From positions 1 through 64,000 of the forward strand of contig NZ_CANMIO010000013.1 in NCBI RefSeq assembly GCF_947497935.1: a stretch of DNA of 64,000 nucleotides, read 5' to 3'. Of the stretch, positions 1-9,428 are shown piece after piece. The notes under the pieces are model-generated. The model saw nothing but the letters and a program-made list of their open reading frames with translations, searched no databases and was not told where the DNA came from. Position 1 is the first letter of the stretch; the number at the start of each line of letters is the position of its first letter. The translations under genes were made by a program, and so were the position numbers. This DNA comes from an uncultured Shewanella sp. Its GTDB lineage: Bacteria > Pseudomonadota > Gammaproteobacteria > Enterobacterales > Shewanellaceae.

Positions 1-75
1 TTCGAACCCTCGATGGGAGTTAAAGCCCATACTCCCTTAGCAGGGGAGCGCCTTCGGCCACTCGGCCACCTCTCC
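1..75 (-). tRNA. tRNA-Ser (GCU), 3' end cut by window start
   Basis: Read on the minus strand, the sequence starts GGAGAGGTGGCCGAG. It has a class II D-arm and an anticodon stem CTCCC/GGGAG around the loop CTGCTAA, giving anticodon GCU. A long variable arm and the start of the GGTTCGAA T-loop follow. The acceptor 3' strand lies outside the window. A tRNA-Ser beside csrA is also the arrangement in E. coli (serV). Confidence 0.95.
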
Positions 76-89
76 GTTTCTTGGCGCAC

Positions 90-117
90 ATATTACTGTC
101 TGCCGAAAATAAGTCAA
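90..117 (-). promoter_or_regulatory. Promoter of tRNA-Ser
   Basis: On the minus strand, -35 TTGACT (112-117) and -10 TAATAT (90-95) are separated by 16 bp. The GC-rich discriminator GTGCGCC follows, the kind seen at stringently controlled stable-RNA promoters. The tRNA begins 14 bases downstream of the -10. Confidence 0.75.
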
Positions 118-554
118 ACCCTTTTTAAGAAACCATTTCCATTTGAGCTGTTTTTAAGCATCTTGTCTGTATAACAGTCTAAGTTACGGCTCAAAGGCGT
201 TTATTTCGACATTTCATTTGGAATTTATCAATCTTAAATATACAAAATCCAGCAATGAACTGGTTGGTAAAACTGTCAAATTGATCTTATTGAGATCAAA
301 AAATACTGCCATGATTCGGCTTAGGTGATTTTTCAAACTAAATCCGCGAGTAAACCTTAGCACTATGTAGCAAAACTTCATCCATAGAAGCTCCTAACTT
401 CTATGACTGAGACAACTTCTATAAGTCAGACACCTCTTATATGTGGATTAGCGACCCCTCCCCCTTAAACCTAAGAGTTCATCAATTAAAGCCGAACCAT
501 AAGAAACAGGGAGAAAACTCTACATTTAAGTGGAACTAAAATTAGGAGGCTTAC
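118..554. other. Intergenic, no gene seen; short 18-bp direct repeat
   Basis: No credible coding sequence or RNA gene was found. Two near-identical 18-bp units, AACTTCTATGACTGAGAC (396-413) and AACTTCTATAAGTCAGAC (414-431), lie head to tail, and a third more decayed unit may follow. Function unknown. Confidence 0.5.
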
Positions 555-765
555 AATCACACAGAAGAGACTTCTTCTTTGGGAGTGGATGGATTTACAC
601 AAGACTTAAATAAAGTAGCATAGTGTTCATTTATCACCTTGCCTAAAACACATGAGCCAGAAAGCAAAAATCTAGCACCCTGAAATAAAAAACTCAGAAT
701 ATAAAAAAGCCTGTTAAAAACTGGCTTCTACTGTTTTCATATTAGGCTTAAGTGATCCATGCAGA

Positions 766-884
766 TCAAAAACTATCGTCATCGACTGTCGTACCTGACA
801 ATTCAGACTGAATGCGCTGGTAAATCTCTTCACGCAAGCTCATCACACAGAAGAGACTTCTTTGGGAGTCGCTGCGTTGACGCA
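766..884 (-). pseudogene. csrA 3' fragment, copy A (DDDSF tail)
   Basis: Bases 834-766 read [11 protein letters not shown] followed by LSGTTVDDDSF and a TGA stop, matching CsrA from R47 but with a different tail. The segment up to 884 still resembles csrA (VNA..PKEVS) but has small insertions that break the frame and create stops. It has no start codon or ribosome binding site and is read as a silent fragment. Confidence 0.85.
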
Positions 885-1008
885 GTCTAAACTCTGTTAG
901 CAGCAGAGCCAAAATCCAATACCTAAAAATAAAAAGCCCAAAAATAAAAAAGCCAGTTAAAAAATGGCTTCTACTGTTTTCATATTAGACTTAAGTGATC
1001 CATTCAGA

Positions 1009-1127
1009 TCAAAAGTTACCGCCTTCTGATGGGGTACCTGACTTTTCAGACTGAATGCACTGGTAAACCTCTTCACGCAAGCTCATCACACAGAAGAGAC
1101 TTCTTTGGGAGTCGCAGCGTTGACGCA
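1009..1127 (-). pseudogene. csrA 3' fragment, copy B (EGGNF tail)
   Basis: Bases 1077-1009 read [11 protein letters not shown] then [11 protein letters not shown] and TGA. This is the same tail as the functional CsrA, with I-to-V and R-to-C changes. The upstream part carries the same frame-breaking insertions as the other copies. Its hairpin and the bases after the stop also match the real gene rather than copies A, C and D. Confidence 0.85.
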
Positions 1128-1252
1128 AGTCTAAACTCTGTTAGCAGCAGAACCAAAATCCAACACCTAAAAATAAAAAGCCCAAAAATAAAAAAGCCTG
1201 TTAAAAACTGGCTTCTACTGTTTTCATATTAGGCTTAAGTGATCCATGCAGA

Positions 1253-1371
1253 TCAAAAACTATCGTCATCGACTGTCGTACCTGACAATTCAGACTGAAT
1301 GCACTGGTAAATCTCTTCACGCAAGCTCATCACACAGAAGAGACTTCTTTGGGAGTCGCTGCGTTGACGCA
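1253..1371 (-). pseudogene. csrA 3' fragment, copy C (DDDSF tail)
   Basis: Same organisation as copy A. The tail is LSGTTVDDDSF with TGA, preceded by REEIYQCIQSE (R-to-C as in copy B). Upstream csrA similarity reaches about 1371 and is frame-broken. Confidence 0.85.
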
Positions 1372-1496
1372 AGTCTAAACTCTGTTAGCAGCAGAACCAA
1401 AATCCAACACCTAAAAATAAAAAGCCCAAAAATAAAAAAGCCTGTTAAAAACTGGCTTCTACTGTTTTCATATTAGGCTTAAGTGATCCATGCAGA

Positions 1497-1615
1497 TCAA
1501 AAACTATCGTCATCGACTGTCGTACCTGACAATTCAGACTGAATGCGCTGGTAAATCTCTTCACGCAAGCTCATCACACAGAAGAGACTTCTTTGGGAGT
1601 CGCTGCGTTGACGCA
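1497..1615 (-). pseudogene. csrA 3' fragment, copy D (DDDSF tail), nearest to csrA
   Basis: This is the first unit after the csrA terminator. It reads [11 protein letters not shown] then LSGTTVDDDSF and TGA. The region 1566-1615 aligns with csrA codons for VNAPKEVSV but contains extra bases that shift the frame. An accidental longer open frame runs from 1823 through the csrA terminator into this copy but reads csrA out of frame, so it is not taken as a gene. Confidence 0.85.
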
Positions 1616-1676
1616 GTCTAAACTCTGTTAGCAGCAGAGCCAAAATCCAACACCTAAAAATAAAAAGCCTAAAAAT

Positions 1677-1700
1677 AAAAAAGCCAGTTAAAAACTGGCT
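1677..1700 (-). terminator. Intrinsic terminator of csrA
   Basis: On the minus strand, a perfect 7-bp stem GCCAGTT/AACTGGC with loop TTT is followed by six T. It is the only perfect hairpin of the repeat family. In the downstream copies the stem carries mismatches. Confidence 0.85.
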
Positions 1701-1728
1701 TCTAAAATTCTTAAGTGATCCATTCAGA

Positions 1729-1926
1729 TCAAAAGTTACCGCCTTCTGATGGGGTACCTGACTTTTCAGACTGAATGCGCTGGTAAATCTCTTCACGATG
1801 TACAGAGACTTCTTTAGGTGCATTTACACCAATTCTTACTTGGTTACCTTTAACGCCTAATACAGTGACAGTTACTTCGTCACCAATCATCAGTGTTTCA
1901 CCAACACGACGAGTCAATATCAGCAT
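1729..1926 (-). CDS. csrA: Carbon storage regulator CsrA
   Basis: A 65-residue post-transcriptional regulator that binds GGA motifs in mRNA leaders as a homodimer. It controls carbon storage, motility and biofilm genes, including, in other bacteria, glg genes. Residues 1-55 are essentially the enterobacterial CsrA sequence: [15 protein letters not shown], the [16 protein letters not shown] block with R44-type RNA contacts, and helix [10 protein letters not shown]. Only the tail, [11 protein letters not shown], is lineage-specific. The ATG is preceded by AAAGGAGC at good spacing. The gene ends in its own terminator and is followed by the array of 3'-end copies. CsrA acts downstream of BarA-UvrY, and barA is also in this window. 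Confidence 0.98.
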
Positions 1927-1989
1927 TACATTGCTCCTTTAGTTCCTAGTTCTGCTTATACGGCATAATTCCGTTATATCTGTATTATA
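1927..1989 (-). promoter_or_regulatory. csrA leader with GGA motifs and likely -10
   Basis: Minus strand TATAAT at 1989-1984 has only a weak -35 (about GTTAAT, 17-bp spacing). The leader between it and the ATG contains ACGGA, TAGGA and AAGGAG. The last overlaps the ribosome binding site. Such GGA sites are the known targets for CsrA autoregulation in E. coli; that it happens here is inference. Confidence 0.5.
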
Positions 1990-2340
1990 AGGTTAGCTTA
2001 GTACAAATTAACAGTCTTCTATTAGAAAAGCGTCAAATAATTACAGCTTTTTCAGTAATAAATCACAGTTATCTACCTGAAACCTTTTTAGCCATATTAA
2101 GAATAATCTTTGCTCGGTAGTACTACTATCAAGCATTGACATTAAACTAACATGAAAGCGCACATTCCCCAAACCAAAGGCCACATTGCCGATACTTTAA
2201 CCAAACAATTCACTATTTATATAAATAGTTTTTTTCTCATTGGCTAGTTCTTTTAGCCAGTAAAAGCATTGGATGAATAGTAATAAAGTTAACTAAAGCC
2301 TCAATCCTGGCCCCTGCCCTCAAGAATATTTTTGTTTATG
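1990..2340. other. Intergenic between csrA and alaS; no gene
   Basis: No coding sequence was found. In Vibrio and other Shewanella an aspartokinase gene (lysC) usually sits here. An AT-only hairpin CTATTTAT/ATAAATAG (2213-2228) followed by seven T on the plus strand could be a leftover plus-strand terminator, but no plus-strand gene precedes it. Confidence 0.5.
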
Positions 2341-2343
2341 CCA

Positions 2344-2367
2344 TAAAAAAACGCCCTAAAGGGCGCT
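2344..2367 (-). terminator. Intrinsic terminator of alaS
   Basis: Minus strand hairpin CGCCCT/AGGGCG with a 2-base spacer, followed by a run of T. It lies 27 bases beyond the alaS stop. Confidence 0.85.
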
Positions 2368-2393
2368 TCTTAATATCTCGTTATCGCTAACAA

Positions 2394-5021
2394 TTATGCC
2401 AGCTTAGCTGAGATCCATGGAATAACTTGCTCTAAAGCAGCGTCTAGGTTTTCTGGCTGACTACCACCGGCTTGAGCCATATCTGGACGTCCACCGCCTT
2501 TACCACCAACTTGTACTGCTATAGAGGCTACAAGCTCACCCGCTTTTACCTTGCCAGTAAGATCTTTAGTCACACCAACGATCATGTTAACTTTATCTTC
2601 GCCAGCGATGGCTAGCACTACGATACCAGACTGTAGCTTTTGCTTAAGCTCATCCTGTAGACCACGCAATGCCCCAGCATCAACACCGTCAAGTTTCTTA
2701 ACGAGAACCTTAACGCCATTCACGTCAACAGCTTCGCCAGCAAGATCGGCGCTAGTCGCAGCGGCTAACTTGTCTTTTAGTTGAGATAGCTCTTTTTCAA
2801 GTAACTTAGTCTTATCAAGCTGTGCTTTAAGCTTAGCAACCACAGAAGCGCTATCGCCTTTCAGTAATGCAGCCGCTTCTTCAAGCAGTGCTTGCTGCTT
2901 AGCAACATAAGCCATCGCTGCTGCACCAGTAACTGCTTCAATACGACGTACGCCTGCAGCGATACCGCCCTCAGAAGTGATCTTAAACAAACCGATATCA
3001 CCAGTGCGGCCAACGTGAGTACCACCACAAAGCTCGATAGAGAAATCGCCCATGGTCACAACACGCACTTCTGAATCATACTTCTCGCCAAATAGTGCCA
3101 TAGCACCTTTTTCTTTAGCGGTTTCGATATCCATCACTTCAGCAGTTAGCTCGTGGTTACGACGAATTTGCGTATTTACTAGCTCTTCAACTTCTTTAAG
3201 CTCGTGAGCTTTAACACCTTCAAAGTGTGAGAAGTCAAAACGTAAACGCTCAGGGTCAACTAAAGAACCTTTCTGGCTAACATGAGTACCTAATACTTGA
3301 CGTAATGCCGCGTGTAAAAGGTGAGTCACTGAGTGATTAAGTTCAGTTCTGTGACGTAGCTTTTTATCAACATTAGCCGTCACAACTTGACCCACTTTAA
3401 TCGTGCCTGTCGCTACACGACCGATATGACCAATCGCTTGAGCATATTTTTGCGTATCAGTCACGGTGAACTCGATACCATCGGCAATCAATACACCTTC
3501 ATCGCCACATTGACCACCTGACTCACCATAAAAAGGTGTGTTATCAAGTACGATAACTACATCGTCGCCAGCAACAATGCTCTCTACTGACTCACCCGCT
3601 TTAAAAATCGCAGTCACGGTCGCTTGATTGTTTAACTCTGTGTAACCAGTAAAGGCGCTTTGTTCATCAATTTTCAGACCTTCATTGTAGTCAGTTTCAA
3701 ATTGACCAGCAGCTTGTGCACGACTGCGCTGTGCTGCCATAGCAACTTCAAATCCAGCTTCATCAACTGTGATATCACGCTCACGACACACGTCAGCAGT
3801 TAAATCGACAGGGAAGCCGTAAGTATCGTAAAGTTTGAATGCTGTTTCGCCGTCTAACACATTAGTTGCTAGCTCATTTAGCGCCGCATCCAAAATACCT
3901 AGACCACGTTCAAGTGTACGTGCAAATTGCTCTTCTTCAGCTTTTAGAGACTTTTCAACAATCGCTTGAGTCTCTTGCAGGCCTTTTGCTGCATCGGCGC
4001 CCATGACTTCAATTAATGTTGGAACCAGTTTGTAGAAGAAGCTTTCAGTCGCACCCAACTTGTTACCATGGCGCACTGCACGGCGAATAATACGACGAAG
4101 CACATAGCCACGGCCTTCATTTGATGGCATAACACCATCAGCAATTAAGAAGGCACATGAACGAATGTGATCGGCAATAACGCGTAGTGACTTGTTTTCA
4201 AGATCCGTTACGCCAAGAATTGCAGCGGCTTTCTTAATCAAGGCTTGGAAAATATCGATTTCGTAGTTTGAATGTACGCCCTGCATAATTGCAGCGATAC
4301 GCTCAATACCCATACCAGTATCAACCGATGGCTTTGGTAGTGGCTTCATCTCACCGTCTGCTTGACGGTTGTACTGCATAAATACGATATTCCAGATCTC
4401 GATGAAACGGTCGCCATCTTCTTCGGGAGTACCAGGACGGCCACCCCAGATATGATCGCCGTGATCGTAGAAAATTTCAGAACATGGACCACAAGGGCCC
4501 GTGTCACCCATCTGCCAGAAGTTATCTGACGCGTACGCTGCACCTTTATTGTCGCCGATGCGGATAATATTTTCCGCAGCTACGCCAATTTTCTTATTCC
4601 AAATTTCAAATGCTTCGTCATCTGTCTCATAGATGGTGACGCAAAGACGTTCTTTTGGCAGCTTCAATTCTTCTGTAAGGAAAGTCCATGCGAAGTGAAT
4701 TGCTTCTTCTTTAAAATAATCACCAAAGCTAAAGTTACCTAACATTTCAAAGAAGGTGTGGTGACGTGCTGTGTAGCCAACGTTATCTAAATCGTTGTGC
4801 TTACCACCCGCGCGAACACAGCGCTGTGAAGATGTTGCACGAGAATAGCTACGCTTATCTGCACCCAAAAACACATCTTTAAACTGGTTCATACCCGCAT
4901 TAGTAAATAATAGCGTTGGATCGTTCGCTGGAACGAGAGAGCTACTATCAACGACCTGGTGACCATTTGTGCGGAAATATTCCAAAAAAGCACTTCGCAG
5001 TGCTGCAGTGGTTTGATACAT
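2394..5021 (-). CDS. alaS: Alanyl-tRNA synthetase
   Basis: Charges tRNA-Ala with alanine in the cytoplasm. It is a class II synthetase of 875 residues with the usual order. The N-terminal catalytic core has motif 1 near [17 protein letters not shown] and the [11 protein letters not shown] block. The tRNA-binding helices follow, then the editing domain with [12 protein letters not shown] and the CGGTHV zinc motif, and last the C-Ala domain ending in [15 protein letters not shown]. The start was set at MYQTTAALR (5021) because homologues begin there and AGGACGG precedes it. An upstream in-frame start at 5048 would add nine residues. In E. coli recX sits between recA and alaS; here nothing does. 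Confidence 0.97.
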   Translation of the reverse strand: MYQTTAALRSAFLEYFRTNGHQVVDSSSLVPANDPTLLFTNAGMNQFKDVFLGADKRSYSRATSSQRCVRAGGKHNDLDNVGYTARHHTFFEMLGNFSFGDYFKEEAIHFAWTFLTEELKLPKERLCVTIYETDDEAFEIWNKKIGVAAENIIRIGDNKGAAYASDNFWQMGDTGPCGPCSEIFYDHGDHIWGGRPGTPEEDGDRFIEIWNIVFMQYNRQADGEMKPLPKPSVDTGMGIERIAAIMQGVHSNYEIDIFQALIKKAAAILGVTDLENKSLRVIADHIRSCAFLIADGVMPSNEGRGYVLRRIIRRAVRHGNKLGATESFFYKLVPTLIEVMGADAAKGLQETQAIVEKSLKAEEEQFARTLERGLGILDAALNELATNVLDGETAFKLYDTYGFPVDLTADVCRERDITVDEAGFEVAMAAQRSRAQAAGQFETDYNEGLKIDEQSAFTGYTELNNQATVTAIFKAGESVESIVAGDDVVIVLDNTPFYGESGGQCGDEGVLIADGIEFTVTDTQKYAQAIGHIGRVATGTIKVGQVVTANVDKKLRHRTELNHSVTHLLHAALRQVLGTHVSQKGSLVDPERLRFDFSHFEGVKAHELKEVEELVNTQIRRNHELTAEVMDIETAKEKGAMALFGEKYDSEVRVVTMGDFSIELCGGTHVGRTGDIGLFKITSEGGIAAGVRRIEAVTGAAAMAYVAKQQALLEEAAALLKGDSASVVAKLKAQLDKTKLLEKELSQLKDKLAAATSADLAGEAVDVNGVKVLVKKLDGVDAGALRGLQDELKQKLQSGIVVLAIAGEDKVNMIVGVTKDLTGKVKAGELVASIAVQVGGKGGGRPDMAQAGGSQPENLDAALEQVIPWISAKLA

Positions 5022-5245
5022 GAAACCGTCCTGAATTAGGTTGTGCAAATAGCCCTTAACGAGCTGAGATAAATTTTTATGGATAGCATTATAAGCAGAG
5101 TCATGACTAACAACCAGCCCTGTTAATACAAAACTGTGTGGCTAATAGATAAATAGCAGCAGGAAGACGATAAGAGGAGGTATAAGAGTCTGAAATTCAT
5201 TTATCAAATTTGCAGCACAAGCTAAGACATTTGCTTATTCGCTTT

Positions 5246-5283
5246 AAAAAAAATCGCGGCGTGTTTATAACACGGCCGCGATT
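5246..5283 (-). terminator. Intrinsic terminator of recA
   Basis: Minus strand: AATCGCGGC...GCCGCGATT stem with a GTGTTATAAACAC inner stem-loop, followed by a run of T. It lies ~50 bases after the recA stop, so recA is probably monocistronic. Confidence 0.85.
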
Positions 5284-5333
5284 ATCTATTCAGTCAGCTG
5301 ACTTAGTTAAATCATTTAACTACTCAAGCATTC

Positions 5334-6401
5334 TTAAAATACTTCGCCAGTCTCTAAATCGATGTTATCACCAGCGGTGTCAGCTGAATCAGCACTCACC
5401 TTCTCACCGTTGCCTAGAAGCATAGCGCGCAATGTCGTTTCAATTTCATCTGAAATTGCTGGGTTTTCGATTAGATACTTACCCGCATTAGCACGACCCT
5501 GACCAATCTTGTCACCTTTGTAGCTGTACCAAGCGCCAGCTTTCTCAATTAACTTGTGCTGTACACCAAGGTCTACAAGCTCACCAGTACTGTTAATACC
5601 TTGACCGTAAAGAATTTGGAACTCAGCTTGTTTAAATGGTGCCGCAATCTTGTTCTTAACCACTTTAACGCGGGTTTCGTTACCAATCACTTCTTCTCTG
5701 TCTTTAATCGCACCTGTACGGCGGATATCTAGACGAACAGAAGCGTAGAACTTAAGTGCGTTACCACCAGTAGTGGTTTCTGGGTTACCGAACATCACAC
5801 CAATCTTCATACGGATTTGGTTAATGAAAATAAGTAGCGTGTTTGACTGCTTAAGGTTACCAGCAAGTTTACGCATTGCCTGGCTCATCATACGCGCCGC
5901 TAGGCCCATGTGAGAGTCACCAATTTCACCTTCAATTTCCGCTTTTGGTGTTAATGCAGCTACCGAGTCGACGATGATAACGTCAACGGCGCCGCTTCGA
6001 GTTAGTGCATCACAGATCTCAAGCGCTTGCTCACCGGTATCAGGCTGTGAACATAGTAGGTTATCAATATCTACACCTAGCTTTTTAGCATAGATAGGAT
6101 CAAGTGCATGCTCAGCATCGATAAAGGCACAGGTCTTACCCTGCTTTTGAGCGGCAGCGATAACTTCTAGTGTTAAGGTTGTTTTACCTGAAGATTCTGG
6201 GCCATAGATCTCAACGATACGTCCCATAGGTAAGCCGCCAGCGCCTAGAGCCACGTCCAAAGCTAATGAGCCAGTAGAAATAGTTTCTACGTCCATTGAA
6301 CGGTCTTCACCTAACTTCATGATTGAGCCTTTACCAAACTGCTTCTCAATCTGTCCAAGAACGGCGTTCAATGCTTTCTCTTTATTTGGATCTATCTTCA
6401 T
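5334..6401 (-). CDS. recA: Recombinase RecA
   Basis: A 355-residue DNA strand-exchange ATPase and co-protease for LexA cleavage. It begins [11 protein letters not shown] and shows Walker A GPESSGKT, the Walker B region [17 protein letters not shown]-binding loops L1 ([15 protein letters not shown]) and L2 ([22 protein letters not shown]), and an acidic C-terminus. The start at 6401 is supported by family alignment and AGAGGATATAGGA upstream. An in-frame start at 6470 would overlap the transcription start and is rejected. The promoter carries a LexA operator, so SOS control is expected. A dedicated terminator follows. Confidence 0.98.
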   Translation of the reverse strand: MKIDPNKEKALNAVLGQIEKQFGKGSIMKLGEDRSMDVETISTGSLALDVALGAGGLPMGRIVEIYGPESSGKTTLTLEVIAAAQKQGKTCAFIDAEHALDPIYAKKLGVDIDNLLCSQPDTGEQALEICDALTRSGAVDVIIVDSVAALTPKAEIEGEIGDSHMGLAARMMSQAMRKLAGNLKQSNTLLIFINQIRMKIGVMFGNPETTTGGNALKFYASVRLDIRRTGAIKDREEVIGNETRVKVVKNKIAAPFKQAEFQILYGQGINSTGELVDLGVQHKLIEKAGAWYSYKGDKIGQGRANAGKYLIENPAISDEIETTLRAMLLGNGEKVSADSADTAGDNIDLETGEVF

Positions 6402-6501
6402 TCCTATATCCTCTGGATCACAGCGCAAACAGGGTTGCGGTACTGATTTATCATTTGGGTGACGACTCAATTTGCTGTAGCTAGAGCCTCAATATGAAAC
6501 T

Positions 6502-6529
6502 AGTATACTGTACAATCATACAGTATCAA
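6502..6529 (-). promoter_or_regulatory. recA promoter with embedded LexA (SOS) box
   Basis: Minus strand -35 TTGATA (6524-6529) and -10 TATACT (6502-6507) are spaced 16 bp. The spacer is exactly CTGTATGATTGTACAG, a perfect CTGT-N8-ACAG LexA operator, so a bound repressor would cover both promoter elements. Confidence 0.92.
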
Positions 6530-6721
6530 GTGCTGTGTAAAAATATTTTGCAAATAACCAAAAATCAATCACTTACTAATATCGTACAGTAATACACGGT
6601 ATTTTATTCAGTAAACACTGTAAGAATTACGCCTCAAAGGCACAAAATATTGTTAATATTAGCGCCAATATTGTTTAAGGCACTTTATGCTGCCACAGTA
6701 AATGACAGGCAAAACAAATCG

Positions 6722-9301
6722 ATGACCGCTATTGATCCCCAAAGCTTAGAAAAACACACTCCTATGATGCGTCAATATTTGACGTTAAAAGCCCAGCATC
6801 CTGATATGTTGCTCTTTTATCGCATGGGCGACTTTTATGAGCTCTTTTATGAAGATGCAAAGAAAGCATCTGAGCTACTTGGGATCTCGTTAACGGCCCG
6901 AGGTAAAAGTGGCGGTGATCCTATCCCTATGGCGGGCTTGCCTTACCACGCAGTCGAAGGTTATTTAGCTAAATTAGTGCAGCTACGTGTTTCGGTAGCG
7001 ATTTGCGAGCAAGTGGGTGATCCAGCAACTTCCAAAGGCCCGGTTGAGCGTAAAGTCGTTCGTATTGTGACCCCAGGTACCTTAACTGACGAAGCCCTAT
7101 TGCAAGAAAGACAAGACAACCTGCTTGCAGCTCTATACCAAGGTAAAACCGGCTATGGTTATGCGACTTTAGATGTCGCATCGGGACGTTTCGTCATCAC
7201 CGAGCTTGCCAATACTGAAGCCTTGGAAGCCGAGCTACAACGCACTAATCCAGCAGAGCTACTCTATAGTGAAGACTTCTCGCAGATGAGCCTTATCGCG
7301 GGTATGAACGGTACAAGACGTCGCCCCGAATGGGAGTTCGATTACGACACCTGTCACCGGATGCTGCTCAATCAATTTGGCACTAAAGATCTAAAAGGCT
7401 TTGGTATCGAAGATGCGAGGCTGTCTTTACAGGCTGCGGGTTGCTTGATGCAGTATGTGAAAGACACTCAGCGTACAGCATTGCCGCATATCAATTCGAT
7501 TGTTCGCTTCAATCAGTCAGACAGTATCGTATTAGATGCCGCGACTCGCCGTAACTTAGAACTTACTGTAAATCTACAGGGTGGCCGCGAAAACACCCTA
7601 GCTTCAGTGCTCGATAACACAGTGACCCCAATGGGCAGCCGAATGCTGCAACGCTGGATCCACCAGCCTCTTAGGGATCACGACATTATTCGAGCAAGAC
7701 AAGCATCGATAGAAGAACTGATGACGACTGGCGACTTTCAGACGCTATCTGAAGATCTTAAGGCTCTCGGAGATGTCGAGCGCATTACGGCACGTATTGC
7801 ACTACGTAATGCTCGCCCAAGAGACTTTGCACGCCTACGTCAAGCTTTGGCCTTACTGCCTCAACTACAACAAACGCTAAGCCAAGCCAATGCGCCGCAC
7901 CTTAAATACCTATCACAAGTGATTGGTGTGTTTCCTGAGGAAGTTGAGCTACTCTCTCGTGCGGTTGTCGATAACCCACCTATGCTTATTCGCGATGGTG
8001 GTGTGATCCGTGAAGGCTACAATGAAGAGCTAGATCAATGGCGTAAGTTGAGCGAAGGCGCCACAGATTACTTACATGAACTTGAAGCCCGTGAGAAAGA
8101 GCTTACTGGCATTTCGACACTCAAAGTCGGCTATAACCGAGTCCATGGCTACTATATCGAGGTCAGTCGTCGTGAGTCTGATCTCGTGCCGCTGAGCTAT
8201 CAGCGCAGACAAACCCTGAAAAACACCGAACGCTATATCATTCCCGAGCTAAAAGAGCATGAAGAAAAAGTGCTATCTAGCCAAGGTAAGGCACTTGCGC
8301 TAGAGAAGCAGTTATGGGAGCAGCTATTCGATCTGATCTTACCTAAGCTGCACGAACTACAAGATTTTGCCAAAGCCTCTGCCGAACTAGATGTATTATG
8401 TAACTTTGCCGAACGAGCCGAGAGCCTAAACTATCATTGCCCTGAGCTATCCAACATATCGGGTATTCAGATTGAAGCGGGTCGTCACCCTGTCGTGGAG
8501 CAAGTTAGCCAGAGTCCGTTTATCGCCAACCCGGTGACTTTAAACGCACAGCGCAAGATGCTAATTGTCACCGGTCCTAACATGGGCGGTAAGTCTACCT
8601 ATATGCGTCAAGTTGCCTTGATCACTCTTATGGCTCATATCGGTTGTTATGTTCCAGCTGAGCATGCAGTGATTGGTCCAGTTGACAGGATATTTACCCG
8701 TATTGGTGCATCGGATGACCTGGCCTCGGGTCGCTCAACCTTCATGGTTGAAATGACAGAAACCGCTAACATCTTGCATAACGCCACGCCAAACAGCTTA
8801 GTCTTGATGGATGAGATTGGCCGAGGAACGTCGACCTATGACGGTCTTTCTCTTGCTTGGTCTGCTGCCGAGTATTTGGCAAAACAATTACAGGCGATGA
8901 CACTGTTTGCGACTCATTACTTTGAGCTAACCCAGCTGCCTGAACAGCTCGTCAATGTGGAAAATGTCCATCTTGATGCCGTCGAACATGGTGACAGCAT
9001 CGTATTTATGCATGCCGTTCAAGAGGGGGCAGCAAGCCGCAGTTATGGCCTGCAAGTAGCCGCTCTGGCAGGTGTACCTAATTGTGTTATCAGCGCAGCT
9101 AAACACAAGTTACACCAACTTGAGAGCCGCGATCATAGCCTTAATCAAGGCGAAGCTCAGCAGCCTATCCAACAAAGCATGAGTTTCTCATCACCTGCGC
9201 CCTCTCCTGCACTTGCAGCTCTAGAGAAAATTAACCCTGATGAATTAACACCAAGGCAAGCTTTGGATTATCTGTATAACCTCAAGAAACTAGCGTTATA
9301 A
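6722..9301 (+). CDS. mutS: DNA mismatch repair protein MutS
   Basis: An 859-residue mismatch-recognition ATPase that acts with MutL. It has the mismatch-wedging motif [10 protein letters not shown] near residue 38, connector and lever domains, a clamp, then the ATPase with Walker [10 protein letters not shown], Walker [17 protein letters not shown] and ATHYFELT. It ends in the C-terminal tetramerisation segment [18 protein letters not shown]. The ATG at 6722 matches the MutS N-terminus ([19 protein letters not shown]). An upstream in-frame TTG at 6650 would add 24 residues unlike the family and lacks support. Divergent from recA, convergent with rpoS. Confidence 0.97.
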   Translation: MTAIDPQSLEKHTPMMRQYLTLKAQHPDMLLFYRMGDFYELFYEDAKKASELLGISLTARGKSGGDPIPMAGLPYHAVEGYLAKLVQLRVSVAICEQVGDPATSKGPVERKVVRIVTPGTLTDEALLQERQDNLLAALYQGKTGYGYATLDVASGRFVITELANTEALEAELQRTNPAELLYSEDFSQMSLIAGMNGTRRRPEWEFDYDTCHRMLLNQFGTKDLKGFGIEDARLSLQAAGCLMQYVKDTQRTALPHINSIVRFNQSDSIVLDAATRRNLELTVNLQGGRENTLASVLDNTVTPMGSRMLQRWIHQPLRDHDIIRARQASIEELMTTGDFQTLSEDLKALGDVERITARIALRNARPRDFARLRQALALLPQLQQTLSQANAPHLKYLSQVIGVFPEEVELLSRAVVDNPPMLIRDGGVIREGYNEELDQWRKLSEGATDYLHELEAREKELTGISTLKVGYNRVHGYYIEVSRRESDLVPLSYQRRQTLKNTERYIIPELKEHEEKVLSSQGKALALEKQLWEQLFDLILPKLHELQDFAKASAELDVLCNFAERAESLNYHCPELSNISGIQIEAGRHPVVEQVSQSPFIANPVTLNAQRKMLIVTGPNMGGKSTYMRQVALITLMAHIGCYVPAEHAVIGPVDRIFTRIGASDDLASGRSTFMVEMTETANILHNATPNSLVLMDEIGRGTSTYDGLSLAWSAAEYLAKQLQAMTLFATHYFELTQLPEQLVNVENVHLDAVEHGDSIVFMHAVQEGAASRSYGLQVAALAGVPNCVISAAKHKLHQLESRDHSLNQGEAQQPIQQSMSFSSPAPSPALAALEKINPDELTPRQALDYLYNLKKLAL

Positions 9302-9352
9302 GAGGCTTATTTACGCTCTAGACTAAGCAGTCGTTTATAAAGAGCAGACATT

Positions 9353-9385
9353 AAAAAAGCGCAGTTGAAATCAACTGCGCTTTTT
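9353..9385. terminator. Bidirectional terminator between mutS and rpoS
   Basis: A perfect 10-bp stem GCGCAGTTGA/TCAACTGCGC with loop AA is flanked by A6 and T5. It can stop transcription of mutS (+) and rpoS (-). Confidence 0.9.
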
Positions 9386-9428
9386 ATTTATCTGACCTCA
9401 GAACGAGGCAGTACTTTATGCTTTAATT

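Larger units (their letters stand above)
555..1728 (-). repeat. Tandem array of csrA 3'-end units, period ~244 bp
   Basis: Four good units and one degenerate distal unit (about 555-703) lie directly downstream of csrA. The shared landmark AGTGATCCAT occurs at 751, 994, 1238, 1482 and, next to csrA itself, 1714, giving spacings of 243, 244, 244 and 232. Read on the minus strand, each unit holds a broken copy of the last ~25 csrA codons with a stop codon, a terminator-like hairpin with a T run, and an AT-rich spacer. Two unit types occur. Units at 766 (A), 1253 (C) and 1497 (D) end in DDDSF and have GCCTGTT in the hairpin. The unit at 1009 (B) matches the real csrA, with EGGNF and GCCAGTT. The most distal unit is the most decayed. 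Confidence 0.93.

Noticed and set aside
1029-1476. Two plus-strand open frames of 67 and 76 codons in the csrA array
   Set aside because: They are nearly identical because they read the antisense strand of the csrA-derived repeat units. No ribosome binding sites, and the frame is an accident of the repeat.
555-1728. CRISPR array
   Set aside because: Units are ~244 bp, homologous throughout, with no unique spacers and no cas genes. The 14-bp array at 47201 was rejected as CRISPR for the same reason.
1497-1823. 108-codon minus-strand open frame ending in [11 protein letters not shown] and the DDDSF tail
   Set aside because: It starts inside csrA in another frame, runs through the csrA terminator and only then enters the csrA-like frame of copy D. 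Taken as a fragment, not a gene.
6650-6721. Longer MutS starting at TTG 6650
   Set aside because: The extra 24 residues do not fit the family and the TTG has no ribosome binding site. ATG 6722 aligns with known MutS starts.
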